A stretch of 64,000 nucleotides of DNA from Citricoccus zhacaiensis. GTDB lineage: Bacteria > Actinomycetota > Actinomycetes > Actinomycetales > Micrococcaceae. This document shows positions 24,786 to 34,429 of the stretch, piece by piece (position 1 is the first letter of the stretch; each line of letters opens with the position of its first letter). The stretch covers positions 1-64,000 of the forward strand of contig NZ_BMLQ01000007.1 in assembly GCF_014645315.1 (NCBI RefSeq), written 5' to 3'. Made by a program: the position numbers and the translations under genes. A model generated the notes under the pieces. The model was given only the letters and a program-made list of their open reading frames with translations. It was not told the DNA's origin and made no database searches.

Positions 24786-24874
24786 GGATGCCTGCCTTCG
24801 GGCGTTGGTGGTGCGGGGCGTGCGTAGGGTCAGGCTAACAAGGCTGACGCCGGGCAGGAGCATCTGAGATCCGA

Positions 24875-25669
24875 TCAGTGCACGGGCGAGTGACCGCCCA
24901 GCTGCTCGGTGAGGTGTGCAGCGGCCTCCATCACCCGTCGGCCCAATTCTGCTTCCCTGTCGTCGTCGACCCGAGTTGCCAGCGCGGCAATGCTGAGGGA
25001 GCCGGTGACCTCACCGACGGCATCGAACACGGGTGCGGCGAAACTGACTGATTCGGCAACGCGTTCGCTGTCGGTGCGGGCGTAGCCGTGTTCCCGCACG
25101 AGGCCCAGTCGTTCCCGGATCCGTTCGGGACGGGTCTCCGTGCGTTCGTTCAGGGCCGGTACCGGCCGGTTGAGGACGTCCTCGATGTCCGCCTGCGGCA
25201 GGAAGGCGAGCATGGCGTGACCGGATGCGCCGACCGTGAGGGGAAGACTCAGTCCCACCTGCACTGAGATGCGGATGAGCTGTGAGCTCTCCACCTGCCC
25301 GATATAGGTTCTGCGGTACCCCATCCGGGCGGAGAGGGTGGTGGTCTCCCCGGTGTCCTCGGACAGTGCGGCGAGCATGGCCATGCCCTCTTTGCGAAGA
25401 CTCGATTGTGCCGAGGCTGCGTTGGACAGGGCGAAGGCGCCGTTTCCGAGGGTGTACTTGCGGCTGGCCGGATCCTGGACCACCAAGTGGTTGGTGCCCA
25501 GTTCCTGCAGGATGCGGTGGGTCACTGCCTTGCTCAGTCCGGTGGAACGCGCGATGTCGCTGACCCCCAGCAGGGACTTGCCCTGAGAGAACGCCAGGAG
25601 GACCTGCACTACCCGTCCGGTCGTGGAGTCCGGTGGGCGGTGGACGGATGGTTCTGTCATGATCCTCAT
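24875..25669 (-). CDS. IclR family transcriptional regulator
   Basis: The 264-residue protein has the IclR winged helix (RVVQVLLAFSQGKSLLGVSDIARSTGLSKAVTHRILQELGTNHLV) and the effector domain with VGASGHAMLAFLP. The start is either ATG 25669 or ATG 25660; neither has a strong ribosome binding site. It lies 68 bp downstream of the flavoprotein gene in the same direction and at the edge of the large catabolic cluster. It is therefore the likely regulator of the flavoprotein and the divergent transporter operon. Confidence 0.9.
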   Translation of the reverse strand: MRIMTEPSVHRPPDSTTGRVVQVLLAFSQGKSLLGVSDIARSTGLSKAVTHRILQELGTNHLVVQDPASRKYTLGNGAFALSNAASAQSSLRKEGMAMLAALSEDTGETTTLSARMGYRRTYIGQVESSQLIRISVQVGLSLPLTVGASGHAMLAFLPQADIEDVLNRPVPALNERTETRPERIRERLGLVREHGYARTDSERVAESVSFAAPVFDAVGEVTGSLSIAALATRVDDDREAELGRRVMEAAAHLTEQLGGHSPVH

Positions 25670-25737
25670 TATTCGACGGGTTCCTCGAGGGAACGAGGGC
25701 GATGCTGTGGTGATGGTGCCGGCCAGTGAAGAAAAGC

Positions 25738-27117
25738 CTATGACCCCCTGTCCCAGGCGGCTACATGTTCTGCTGCGAGCAGGGACAGCCCGAGAGCGGG
25801 GAGGAGGCCGTTGCCCGCGAGGTATCCGGAGGGTCCGTGACCTGAGATGCCCGTGGCTGCCCCTCCGGAAGCATAAAGCCCGGTGATCGGGGTGGAACTC
25901 TCGCTGAGGACCCGTGCATGGCCGTCCACGGCGAGGCCGCCCTGGGTGTGGAAGAGTGCCGGTTCCACGAAGACGGCACCCAGCTTTCCTTCAAGGGGTG
26001 CCTCCCATGCGGTGCGTCCCCAGGGATCGAGGCCGGCAGCGCTGGCGATCGACTGTGCCTGCCGGACGGTCTCGACGAGCCCGAGGGGCTCGATGCCGCA
26101 GGACTCGGCCAGGCTGGCAGCATCATCGGCCCAGTGGATCCCGCCGGACTCGACGACGTCCACGAAATCCTGGAAGACCAGGCAGGCATCGTAGATGCGC
26201 TGGTCGAGGATGATCCACGACCGCCCCGCGGCGTGCTCGACTGATTCTCGGGCGTACTCCGAGTAGCCCATGGTCTCGTCTCCATAGCGCTGTCCCGCCT
26301 CGTTGACCAGGAACCCTCCGTGCATGACGGTGGCCCACGTGGTGAGCATGGCGGACGGGGAGGCCAGTGCGGCATGGCCTTGGTATGAGTCCAGGAATGC
26401 GGTGGCCGCACCCAGGTCACGGCCGATCCGCAGGGCATCGCCCGTGGATTCCTCACTGCCGTAATAGGTGGCCCCGGCGATCTCGGGCAGATGCTCGTGC
26501 ACCAGCTCTCGGTTGGCGCCGTAGCCGTTGGTGGCCAGCAGGACGGCGCGGGTGGGGATCTCCTCTGTTCCGTCCGGACTGGAGACGGTCACACCGCGGA
26601 CCGAACCGTCCTCAGCGAGCAGAACGTGTTCGAGGCGTGCGGGCACGAGGACGTCGATCAACTCAGAATCACCGACCTTGGCCAGCAGCATGTCCAGCAT
26701 CGCGCTGCCGGACCGTCCCGGCACGGTGTGGCAGCGGAACTGGCTGTGACCGGGGTACGGGAAGTCGGTCACCAGGGACAGGGGCATCTGCAGGTGATCG
26801 GCCATCCACTCCACGAGCCGCGCGCTCACGCCGGCCAGTGCTTGGGCCAGTTCCTCGTCTACGGTCCCGCCGGTCTTCTTCAGCACATCGGCGAGGAAGT
26901 TCTCGGGAGAGTCGGCGACGCCGGCCTCTCTCTGCCACCGAGACCCGGCGCCGGGGATCATGGCGGTGGACATCGAGGTGTTGTTTCCCCGCTTGAAGCG
27001 CGGGTTCGCCTCCACGACGAGAACCGAGCGTCCCAGTTCGGCGGCACGGAGGGCAGCGATCAGGCCTCCGCCGGCACCGGCCACGACGAGATCGGGACCT
27101 TCGAATTCTGCGTTCAT
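25738..27117 (-). CDS. FAD-dependent oxidoreductase, fumarate reductase/succinate dehydrogenase flavoprotein-like
   Basis: The 459-residue protein has an N-terminal FAD site VVAGAGGGLIAALRAAELGRSVLVVE and the FRD-type C-terminal pattern TQGGLAVDGHARVL ... ITGLYASGGAATGISGHGPSGYLAGNGLLPALGLSLLAAEHVA. Such enzymes reduce or oxidise a C=C bond next to a carbonyl or carboxylate. Of two close ATGs I chose 27117 because GAGGAG lies six bases upstream of it. The gene is divergent from the branched-chain-type ABC transporter operon and is followed by an IclR regulator, so it belongs to the catabolic cluster. No haem or iron-sulfur partner subunit is adjacent. Confidence 0.88.
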   Translation of the reverse strand: MNAEFEGPDLVVAGAGGGLIAALRAAELGRSVLVVEANPRFKRGNNTSMSTAMIPGAGSRWQREAGVADSPENFLADVLKKTGGTVDEELAQALAGVSARLVEWMADHLQMPLSLVTDFPYPGHSQFRCHTVPGRSGSAMLDMLLAKVGDSELIDVLVPARLEHVLLAEDGSVRGVTVSSPDGTEEIPTRAVLLATNGYGANRELVHEHLPEIAGATYYGSEESTGDALRIGRDLGAATAFLDSYQGHAALASPSAMLTTWATVMHGGFLVNEAGQRYGDETMGYSEYARESVEHAAGRSWIILDQRIYDACLVFQDFVDVVESGGIHWADDAASLAESCGIEPLGLVETVRQAQSIASAAGLDPWGRTAWEAPLEGKLGAVFVEPALFHTQGGLAVDGHARVLSESSTPITGLYASGGAATGISGHGPSGYLAGNGLLPALGLSLLAAEHVAAWDRGS

Positions 27118-27362
27118 CAGCATCTCCTCGGGGAACTGTTCGAGCTTCTGTGACAGAGAATACGCTACCAGCGTTCTGATCAGTGGAACTCGAATTTTCA
27201 TGGAATTTACACAAAAGGCTAGATAATCCGTGGAAACAGCGGCAGACTATCGGCATGCTGAACCTGTGATCCCATTCACGTGGTCCGGCGGGTGGAACAC
27301 TTCAGGGATTCTCCCGGCTGATGCCCAGCACCGTTTCAATGCCGACGAAGGGTTAGAGATCA
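27118..27362. promoter_or_regulatory. divergent control region with four TGGAA copies
   Basis: The 245-bp gap between the flavoprotein and the ABC transporter operon holds TGGAA at 27184, 27201, 27231 and 27293, all in the same orientation. IclR proteins often bind TGGAA-type half sites, so these could be binding sites for the regulator at 24875-25669. AT-rich stretches at 27190-27230 may hold the promoters. The assignment is tentative. Confidence 0.35.
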
Positions 27363-28586
27363 ATGCGTAGAAAAAGCCTTGCCGCCGCTGCGGTGGCGAT
27401 GATGGTGGGACTGACGGCCTGCTCCGGTGGCGGGGCCTCCGCCGGTGCTGGGGACACGATCGCGATCGGGGCCGTCCACCCGCTCTCCGGAGGGCTGGCC
27501 GGCGTCGGCGGGATGATGAACGACGGGGCCGCCCTGGCGGTGGAGGACATCAATGAGGCCGGTGGCATCGAGGCGCTCGATGGTGCCCAGCTCGAACTGC
27601 GTGACGGGGACAGCCAGGGCTCGGCCCAGACCGGGCAGAGTGAAGCGCAGCGTCTTATCAGCGAGGGCGCTGTGGCCCTGGTGGGCACCTACCAGAGTGA
27701 CGTCACCGAGAATGTCGCCTCTGCGGCGGAGCGCGCGGACGTCCCCATGGTCATCGACGTCGCCGTTGACGACAAGATCATGGAGCAGGGCTACGAGAAC
27801 ATCTTCCGGATCCAGCCGAACGCCAGCAGCATGGGTCAGGCCGGTGCAGAGACCCTAGCGGCGATGGGCGAGACCGCCGGCGTGGACGTGGAGAAGGTGG
27901 CCTACCTCCACATCGAGGGAGCCTTCGGCACCAGCGTGTCCGAAGCCTTCACGGAGGAGGCGGAAGCCCAAGGCATCGAGGTGGTCTCCACGGTCAGTTA
28001 CCCGGCCACGAATTTCTCGGACGCCACCACCCAGGTGAAGCAGGCGTTGAGTGCGGACCCGGACGTCGTCGTGGTCACCGGGTACTACCCGGACAACGTG
28101 CTGGTCGCGGAGGCCGTCCAGGCCCTCAACCCGGACATCCTCGGGGTCTTCGGCATCGCCAGTGGCGCCTTCGACGATTCCTCGTTCCCCGCTGATGCCG
28201 GGGCGGCAGCCACCAACGTCCTCAGCGCCAATTACCACTACGCGGCCACCAGTGAGCGGAGCCAGGACATCCGAGAGCGCTTCGAGGAGAAGTATGGCCG
28301 TCCCATGGAGACTGCAGCCATGCTCTCCTACCAGGCCGTCGAGGTCATCGCCGCCGGCCTGGAGGAGTCCGGGTCAGCTGATCCGGAGGCGCTCCGGGAT
28401 GCCATCGCCAACACCAGCATCGAGGATCCACTGCTGGCCTTCGACGGACCTATCGAGTTCGACGAGACCGGGGAGAACAAGAACGCGACGGTGATCGTCA
28501 TGCAGTCCCAGGACGGGGAGATCGAACAGGTCTTCCCCGAGGAGTTCGCCACGGCGGAGCTCATCTTCCCGGCACGGGACCAGTAG
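27363..28586 (+). CDS. branched-chain-amino-acid-type ABC substrate-binding lipoprotein
   Basis: This 407-residue protein has a signal peptide ending GLTAC at Cys20. It continues with the type I periplasmic-binding fold of LivJ relatives: IAIGAVHPLSGGLAGVGGMMNDGAALAVEDINEAGGI, then RLISEGAVALVGTYQSDVTENVASAAERADVP. It is the first gene of a five-gene transporter operon with two permeases and two ATPases. In actinobacterial catabolic clusters such transporters carry varied aromatic or cyclic amides and acids, so the substrate is likely the compound degraded by the downstream enzymes rather than leucine. Confidence 0.93.
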   Translation: MRRKSLAAAAVAMMVGLTACSGGGASAGAGDTIAIGAVHPLSGGLAGVGGMMNDGAALAVEDINEAGGIEALDGAQLELRDGDSQGSAQTGQSEAQRLISEGAVALVGTYQSDVTENVASAAERADVPMVIDVAVDDKIMEQGYENIFRIQPNASSMGQAGAETLAAMGETAGVDVEKVAYLHIEGAFGTSVSEAFTEEAEAQGIEVVSTVSYPATNFSDATTQVKQALSADPDVVVVTGYYPDNVLVAEAVQALNPDILGVFGIASGAFDDSSFPADAGAAATNVLSANYHYAATSERSQDIRERFEEKYGRPMETAAMLSYQAVEVIAAGLEESGSADPEALRDAIANTSIEDPLLAFDGPIEFDETGENKNATVIVMQSQDGEIEQVFPEEFATAELIFPARDQ

Positions 28587-28664
28587 GTCCACGCGCCTCG
28601 GACCTTGGCGGGCCGGCGCAACGTCAGCATCAGGATCATGCCAGTAATGAACAGGGGTGTCAGA

Positions 28665-29672
28665 GTGACACAAACGAGTACAGAGACGAAGGAAGCTCCG
28701 GCGGCTCCGCCGCGGCTCCTCGACAACCGACAACTCAGGATCGCCGCCGGGCTCGTCGTGGTGGTCGGCGCGGCCGTGGCCCTGATGTACCTCTTCGGAG
28801 GTCAGCCGTCGGGACTGCTGACCCAGTCCTTGATCACCGGGGTCCTGTTGGGTGGGGTCTACGCCCTGGTGTCCCTCGGGCTGACGCTGATCTTCGGCGT
28901 GCTGGGCATCGTGAACTTCGCGCAGGGCGCCATGCTGACGATGTCCATGTACATCGTCTTCTTCCTGGCCACGGAGTGGGGGCTCAACCTCTACCTCGCC
29001 GCCGCCCTGACCGTTCCGGTGATGTTCGGATTCGGTTGGCTCGTCCAATCGACCGTGCTGAACCGCGTGATGGGGGACAGCACCCATGAGCGCCCCTTGC
29101 TGGTGACCCTGGGCTTGTCCCTGCTCATCATCAACGTGCTGTTGATGGTTTTCGGCGGACGCCCGGTGAGCGTGGCCTCGCCGGTCGAGGGGTCGATCAA
29201 CGTGATCGGTGCCCTCGTGGATGTCCCCCGGCTGATCGCCTTCGGAGGCGCGCTGGCCGTGGCCGTGGCGCTGACGCTCATCCTGCGCAAGACCACGCTG
29301 GGACTGGCCATCAGAGCGGTGGCCGCGAACGACGTCGGTGCCTCCTTGGTGGGCGTCAACGTCAAACGCATCTACGCCATGACCTTCGGCGTGGGCGCGA
29401 CCTGCGTGGCCGTGGCCGGCGGCCTGATGGTCTCTTTCACCTCCCTGGTGCCGTCAGCCGGCGAGCAGTTCACCACCCTGGCCTTCGTGATCGTGGTTCT
29501 GGGGGGTCTGGGCAGTATCCCCGGCGCCCTGGTGGGCGGTCTGTTCATCGGCCTGGTCCAGACGGTGGGGTCGCTGTACCTCCCCGGTAGCGGTTCACTG
29601 CTGCTCGTCTTCGGCATCTTCCTCCTCGTCCTCTTCCTCCGGCCCCAGGGTCTGTTTGGAGCCAAGTCATGA
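28665..29672 (+). CDS. LivH-type ABC permease
   Basis: The 335-residue membrane protein has the LivH pattern GVLLGGVYALVSLGLTLIFGVLGIVNFAQGAMLTMSMYI near its N-terminus, the cytoplasmic loop LAIRAVAANDVGASLVGVNVKRIYAMTF and VLGGLGSIPGALVGGLFIGL. I chose the GTG at 28665, which follows AGGGG at a spacing of about 8; in-frame ATGs at 28638 and 28647 are possible. The stop overlaps the next permease start (ATGA). It forms half of the transmembrane channel with the LivM-type protein. Confidence 0.92.
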   Translation: MTQTSTETKEAPAAPPRLLDNRQLRIAAGLVVVVGAAVALMYLFGGQPSGLLTQSLITGVLLGGVYALVSLGLTLIFGVLGIVNFAQGAMLTMSMYIVFFLATEWGLNLYLAAALTVPVMFGFGWLVQSTVLNRVMGDSTHERPLLVTLGLSLLIINVLLMVFGGRPVSVASPVEGSINVIGALVDVPRLIAFGGALAVAVALTLILRKTTLGLAIRAVAANDVGASLVGVNVKRIYAMTFGVGATCVAVAGGLMVSFTSLVPSAGEQFTTLAFVIVVLGGLGSIPGALVGGLFIGLVQTVGSLYLPGSGSLLLVFGIFLLVLFLRPQGLFGAKS

Positions 29673-30721
29673 GCGCCACCACCGAGTCACCGCGGGGCAC
29701 CAAGCTGCCCTCCGCACTGCCCCAGCGGACCCACGACGGCGCCCGGCGCCAGTACATCTACCTGGCGGTCGGGCTGGTGGTGTTGTTCTTCCTGCCCTTC
29801 GTCCTGCCGGAGTCCAGCCAGCCCGTCCTCGTCCGTACCCTGATCTACGGCATCATGGCCGTCGGCTGGAATCTGATGAGCGGCTATGGCGGCATGTTCA
29901 GCTTCGGGCACGCGGCGTTCTTCGGCGTCGGCGCCTATACAGACGCAGTCCTGCTGACCAACTTCGGCATCTCCCCGTGGATCGCCATGATCATCGGTGC
30001 GGTGTTTTCCGCCGGGGTGGGCGTGCTCATCGCTTACCTGTGCCTGCGCTACAAGCTGGCCGGCTCCTACTTCGCGCTGGCGACGTTCGCCTTCGCCCAG
30101 ATGTTCCTGCTCCTGGCCCAGAACCTGGAACTGGTCAACCGCACGGAGGGCATCAACATCCCCCTGCTCCCAGAGGACTCCTGGGCCATGCTCCAGTTCG
30201 GGCAGGACAGCTTCAACTACTACTGGATCCCTTTATTGCTCCTGGCGGCGGCCGTGGCGGTCACCATCGCCTTCGTCTACTCACGACCGGGCCGGTACAC
30301 GCAGGCCATCAGGGACGACCCGGTGGCGGCAGAATCCCTGGGCATTCCCATCATGAAGTACCGGCTGATCACGGTGGCGTTGAGCTGTGCCATCACCTCC
30401 ATCGCTGGGTCCTATTACACGCAGTACTACCTCTTCGTCGGTCCGGAGCAGGCGTTCAGCATGCATGTCTCCACGGATGCGATCGTGCCCGCCGTGATCG
30501 GCGGGGTGGGGACCATCTGGGGCCCGCTGATCGGAGCCGCCGTCGTAGGCCCCCTGTCCGAACTCGTGGCCGCGGTGGTCCGCAACCCGCCGCCGTTCCT
30601 GGAGTTCCTCCAGGGCGTCAGCGGCCTTGACGTGGCCATCTACGCGGTGCTGCTGATCGTCATCGTCGTGTTCCTGCCCAAGGGCATCTACGGAACCATC
30701 CGGGAAAGGCTTCGCAAATGA
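29669..30721 (+). CDS. LivM-type ABC permease
   Basis: The 350-residue protein has the LivM markers LIYGIMAVGWNLMSGYGGMFSFGHAAFFGVGAYTDAVL, then KLAGSYFALATFAFAQMFLLL and AIRDDPVAAESLGIPIMKYRL, ending with the GGVGTIWGPLIGAAVVGPL helix. It overlaps its upstream partner by four bases and the downstream ATPase by four bases, a tightly coupled arrangement. It completes the heterodimeric membrane part of the importer. Confidence 0.93.
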   Translation: MSATTESPRGTKLPSALPQRTHDGARRQYIYLAVGLVVLFFLPFVLPESSQPVLVRTLIYGIMAVGWNLMSGYGGMFSFGHAAFFGVGAYTDAVLLTNFGISPWIAMIIGAVFSAGVGVLIAYLCLRYKLAGSYFALATFAFAQMFLLLAQNLELVNRTEGINIPLLPEDSWAMLQFGQDSFNYYWIPLLLLAAAVAVTIAFVYSRPGRYTQAIRDDPVAAESLGIPIMKYRLITVALSCAITSIAGSYYTQYYLFVGPEQAFSMHVSTDAIVPAVIGGVGTIWGPLIGAAVVGPLSELVAAVVRNPPPFLEFLQGVSGLDVAIYAVLLIVIVVFLPKGIYGTIRERLRK

Positions 30722-31434
30722 GCATCCTGAAACTCGAGGGGCTGTCCAAGTCCTTCGGCGGCCTGCGCGCACTGCGGGACGTCACCGTGGAGATCCCGGA
30801 ACGGGAGTTCTTCGGCATCATCGGCCCCAACGGCGCCGGTAAGACCACCCTGTTCTCGGTCATCGCCGGGCAGCTCGGGCCGACGTCCGGCCGCGTCGTC
30901 TTCGATGGCCAGGACATCACGGGCTGGTCGGCGGACAAGGTCGCCGGCGCCGGACTGGTGCGGACGTTCCAGCTGATGCGTCCGTTCGAATCCATGACAG
31001 TTCTGGACAACGTCTCCATCGCTTCTCATCGCCGGTTCCGCTCCACGGCGAAGTCCCGCGACCATGCGGCCGAGGTCATCGAACGGGTGGGTTTGAGCCA
31101 GTACCTCAACAAGATGTCCGGGACGCTGCCCACCGCGGGGCTCAAGCGCCTCGAGCTGGCCCGCGCCCTGGCCCTGGAGCCAAAGATCCTGCTGCTGGAC
31201 GAGGTGCTGGCCGGGCTGGTCCCCACGGAGCGGGCGCCGATCATCGACTTGCTGCGGGACATCCACCGAGACGGGGTCACCGTCATGTTCGTGGAGCACA
31301 TCATGGCGGCCGTGATGGCGCTGTCGGAACGTCTCCTGGTCATGCATGAGGGGGCCGAACTGACCCTCGGCGTGCCAGAGGATGTCGTCCAGGACCCACG
31401 GGTCGTCGAAGCTTATCTCGGAGAGGATTTCTGA
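30718..31434 (+). CDS. LivG-type ABC ATP-binding protein
   Basis: The 238-residue ATPase has Walker A GPNGAGKTTLFS, the Q-loop GLVRTFQLMRPFESMTVLDNV and Walker B EPKILLLDEVLAGLVPTE. The signature region reads LPTAGLKRLELARALA, in which the usual LSGG/LPYG-type motif is PTAG, a mild departure. The switch His is in MFVEHIM. It is the first of two ATPases in the operon, overlapping LivM by four bases and the LivF gene by one base. Confidence 0.92.
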   Translation: MSILKLEGLSKSFGGLRALRDVTVEIPEREFFGIIGPNGAGKTTLFSVIAGQLGPTSGRVVFDGQDITGWSADKVAGAGLVRTFQLMRPFESMTVLDNVSIASHRRFRSTAKSRDHAAEVIERVGLSQYLNKMSGTLPTAGLKRLELARALALEPKILLLDEVLAGLVPTERAPIIDLLRDIHRDGVTVMFVEHIMAAVMALSERLLVMHEGAELTLGVPEDVVQDPRVVEAYLGEDF

Positions 31435-32138
31435 TGTTCCTCCAACTCGATTCGGTGACCGCCGGATACCGCCGCCTTGACATCGTCCACGATCTCAACT
31501 TCCACGTCGAGCGCGGGGAGATCGTCTCCATCATCGGGGCCAACGGGGCGGGCAAGACCACGACTCTGCGCGCCATCGCCGGGCTGATCAACACCCGCAG
31601 CGGGCGGATCCGACTGGATGGTGAAGAGGTCCAGAACCAGCGCCCCGATCAGATCGTCAAGAACGGGATGGTCCACGTGGCGCAGGACCGGGCCCTGTTC
31701 GGAGACCTGGCCGTGCACGAGAACCTCACCATGGGAGCCTTCACCCAGCCCAAGTCCACCATCCGGGAGTCGTTGGAGCAGGTGTTTGAGCTCTTTCCGA
31801 TCCTGCGGGAGCGTCGCATGCAGCGGGCCAACACCATGTCCGGCGGTCAGCAGCAGATGCTGGCCATCGGTCGGGCGCTGATGGCCCGGCCCACGTGCCT
31901 CACCCTGGATGAACCCTCCATCGGCCTGGCCCCCAACCTGGTGGCCCAAGTGCTGGAAGCCATCAAGCGCATCCGGGACGCCGGGGTGACCGTGCTGATC
32001 GTGGAGCAGAACGCCGCCCAGGCCCTGGCGATCTCGGACCGCGCCTACGTCATGGAGAGCGGATCCATCGTCCTGGAAGGGACGGGCCAGGAATTGAATG
32101 ACAGTGCCGAGGTCCGCAAGGCCTACCTGGGCATGTGA
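31434..32138 (+). CDS. LivF-type ABC ATP-binding protein
   Basis: The 234-residue ATPase has Walker A GANGAGKTTTLRAIAG, VHVAQDRALFGDLAVHENLTMGAF, the signature MSGGQQQMLAIGRALM and Walker B LTLDEPSIGLAPNLV, with a LivF-type VEQNAAQALAISDRAYVMESG end. It completes the transporter. The stop is 58 bp before the racemase-like gene, so the transcript probably continues into the enzymes. Confidence 0.93.
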   Translation: MFLQLDSVTAGYRRLDIVHDLNFHVERGEIVSIIGANGAGKTTTLRAIAGLINTRSGRIRLDGEEVQNQRPDQIVKNGMVHVAQDRALFGDLAVHENLTMGAFTQPKSTIRESLEQVFELFPILRERRMQRANTMSGGQQQMLAIGRALMARPTCLTLDEPSIGLAPNLVAQVLEAIKRIRDAGVTVLIVEQNAAQALAISDRAYVMESGSIVLEGTGQELNDSAEVRKAYLGM

Positions 32139-32196
32139 CCCGGTTGCCGAACCTGAAGCATGACCGCTCGGTGCTGCACCCTGAGATGAGGAAGAC

Positions 32197-32874
32197 ATGA
32201 AACTGCTGGCCATCACGCCGATCGCCGTATCGTCCGAGGAGCTGTCACGGCGGCAGGCCCGCTACGACCGACTGTGCCCGCCGGGGGTGACGATCCGCCT
32301 GGAGGCCCTGGGCGCCGGCTCGGACATCCCGAGGGCCTTGGACACCCCAGAGGACATCGAGGCGTCCGAGCAGGCGTTGCTGCACCGATTCCGCAACGCG
32401 GATCCCACGGGCGTGGACGCGTTCCTGCCCGACTGTGTCCTGGACCCGACGGTGGACGTGGCGGATGCCGGTCTCTCCAGGCCGGTGCTGGGGCTGCTCA
32501 AGCTGGCCGGCCACTTCCTGGCCGGTCAGGGTTTGAGCGTGGGTGCCCTGGCCCGCAACGAGGCCATCGCCTCGGAGCTGGACCGGAAGTATGCATCGTA
32601 CGGTCTAGCCCCGATCGTGGGCGGAACCCGCGTGCTGGGACTGGCGGTGGGGGACATCGCGGACGACGAGACTTGGCAATCCGCCGTCGAGAGGCGTCTG
32701 CGCGACACCGACGCGGACGTGGCCATCAACGGCTGCTCCGCGGTGGAGGTCAGCCCCAGCGGCCGCCGGCCCGTCGTGGTCGATCCGACAGCGATGGCCC
32801 TGCAGCTGCTGGGACTGAACCAGCGGGTCATGGGAGATATCCTCCCCGTTTCTGCTGACCTGTCCCATGGATAG
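32197..32874 (+). CDS. Asp/Glu/hydantoin racemase family protein
   Basis: The 225-residue protein begins MKLLAITPIAVSS and has the two-cysteine plan of this family: Cys80 in FLPDCVLDP and Cys180 in AINGCSAVE, the pair that would act as acid and base in racemisation or in maleate-type isomerisation. Family members include aspartate and hydantoin racemases, arylmalonate decarboxylase and maleate isomerase. Its stop overlaps the first MmgE/PrpD gene by eight bases, and a hydantoinase-type gene lies 6 kb downstream, so hydantoin-like stereochemistry is plausible but not shown. Confidence 0.85.
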   Translation: MKLLAITPIAVSSEELSRRQARYDRLCPPGVTIRLEALGAGSDIPRALDTPEDIEASEQALLHRFRNADPTGVDAFLPDCVLDPTVDVADAGLSRPVLGLLKLAGHFLAGQGLSVGALARNEAIASELDRKYASYGLAPIVGGTRVLGLAVGDIADDETWQSAVERRLRDTDADVAINGCSAVEVSPSGRRPVVVDPTAMALQLLGLNQRVMGDILPVSADLSHG

Positions 32875-34366
32875 CGGTTCCACAGCTCCGATGTCCGCTG
32901 AGACCAGGCATGCCTGCATCAAGGCGGTGGATGGGTTGGCAGCCTTCGCCGAAGGCCTGTCCCCTGAGGACGTGCCAGCCCGGGTCCGTGAACGGCTGCA
33001 GACCATGCTGATCGATCTGTTCGGGGTCACGGCAGCCGGACACCGCACCCCGGAGATGCGTGCCTTGATCGAAGCGTGGAAACCCGCCTCCGGCACTGTC
33101 CCCCTGATCGGCACCGGCGTGCGTGCCGACCCGGACACGGCAATGCTGCTCAACGCGACGGCGGCCTGCGCGCTGGAGTTGGACGAGGGGAACAAGCATG
33201 CCCGGGGACACCCTGCCGTGCACGTCGTCTTCGCTGCCATGGCTGCAGCGCAGACGGCCGGGGCGGCCGTCAGCGGGCAACGTTTCCTGACCGCGGTGGC
33301 TGCCGGCTACGAGGTGGCTGCACGCTTCGGAGCCGCTGTGGAACGGGACCCCCGGTGGCACACCCACGGACACTGGGGTGCCACTGGCGCGGCCTGTGCA
33401 GCAGCGCTGATCCAGGGTGCCTCGAAGGCCGAGGTCGCCGCAGCCATCGACTCCGCCGCCGGATTGGTCCATGCCACACCGTGGGAGATGGTTCTGGACG
33501 GAAACTTCACCCGGAACCTGTGGGCGGGAGGCGCCAATATCGCCGGACTGAACGCGGTCCGGCTGGCGCGGTCCGGTCTCGTCAGCAACAGCGGCGCTGC
33601 AGCGTCAACACTGGGTGGACTCGTGGGGACCCTGGATCCGTCCGGGCTGACCGCAGGACTCGGGCAGGTCTGGTTGCTGGAGCAGGGCTACAGCAAGATC
33701 CATGCCTCCTGCTCCTACACGCATGCCCCCGTCGACCTCGTCCAAGGACTGAGGCGCGAGCACTCCTTCACGGCGGCCGAGGTGACCGCCGTGGCGGTGG
33801 CAACGCATTCGCTGGCAAAGCCGCTTCTCGGGCGAGATGTCCGCAACCGTCTCTCGGCCATGTTCTCCCTGCCCTTCGTGGTGGCCACGGCGATCATGCA
33901 CGAGGTGGTGGACCCGGACACGATGGACCCGGAGTCCCCGGGTTTCGAGGCCACTCGACCGTTCATGGACAAGGTCTCTGTGCACGTGGAACCGGAGTTC
34001 GACGAGAGGCTGCCCGGCGAGCGGTGGGCCAGGGTCCGGATTGAGTTGACCGATGGAACGGTCCTGGAACGATCCCAGCCCAACCCCATCGGGGACACCG
34101 ATTTCGAACCTTTGGACCGAGCGCAGACGGTCGCCAAGATCGAGTCGTTGATCGGCGCTGAGGAGGCCGGGTGGGTCATCGACGCGGTCCACCGCCTGGC
34201 ATCGGACGCTGAGGCCCGTTCTGCCCTGGGCTCGCTGAACCGAATCGTTCCAGTGAACGAAACAATACTTGTTGTCGCCGAAGGTGACAGTGACCGCAGC
34301 ATGCGGGACGGGACCGCCCAATTGCCGTATTACCTTGACTCTACGAGAGAAGACGGCCTAGCGTGA
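32867..34366 (+). CDS. MmgE/PrpD family protein, first copy
   Basis: The 499-residue protein shows the MmgE/PrpD layout. It has an all-helical N-terminal part with LQTMLIDLFGVTAAG and an LLNATAACALELDEGNKHARGHPAVHVV active-site stretch (Asp and two His), HGHWGATGAACAAA, then KIHASCSYTHAPVD and a small C-terminal alpha/beta domain. Known members are 2-methylcitrate dehydratase, cis-aconitate decarboxylase and iminodisuccinate epimerase. The ATG overlaps the racemase gene. A second member of the same family lies at 37421-38905; the two differ clearly in sequence, so they probably act on different intermediates. Confidence 0.88.
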   Translation: MDSGSTAPMSAETRHACIKAVDGLAAFAEGLSPEDVPARVRERLQTMLIDLFGVTAAGHRTPEMRALIEAWKPASGTVPLIGTGVRADPDTAMLLNATAACALELDEGNKHARGHPAVHVVFAAMAAAQTAGAAVSGQRFLTAVAAGYEVAARFGAAVERDPRWHTHGHWGATGAACAAALIQGASKAEVAAAIDSAAGLVHATPWEMVLDGNFTRNLWAGGANIAGLNAVRLARSGLVSNSGAAASTLGGLVGTLDPSGLTAGLGQVWLLEQGYSKIHASCSYTHAPVDLVQGLRREHSFTAAEVTAVAVATHSLAKPLLGRDVRNRLSAMFSLPFVVATAIMHEVVDPDTMDPESPGFEATRPFMDKVSVHVEPEFDERLPGERWARVRIELTDGTVLERSQPNPIGDTDFEPLDRAQTVAKIESLIGAEEAGWVIDAVHRLASDAEARSALGSLNRIVPVNETILVVAEGDSDRSMRDGTAQLPYYLDSTREDGLA

Positions 34367-34429
34367 TGACTATCGCCAGTGCTTCCAATGTTCCACTTAC
34401 AGGAACGATAGCTAATGATTGGAGGTTCG

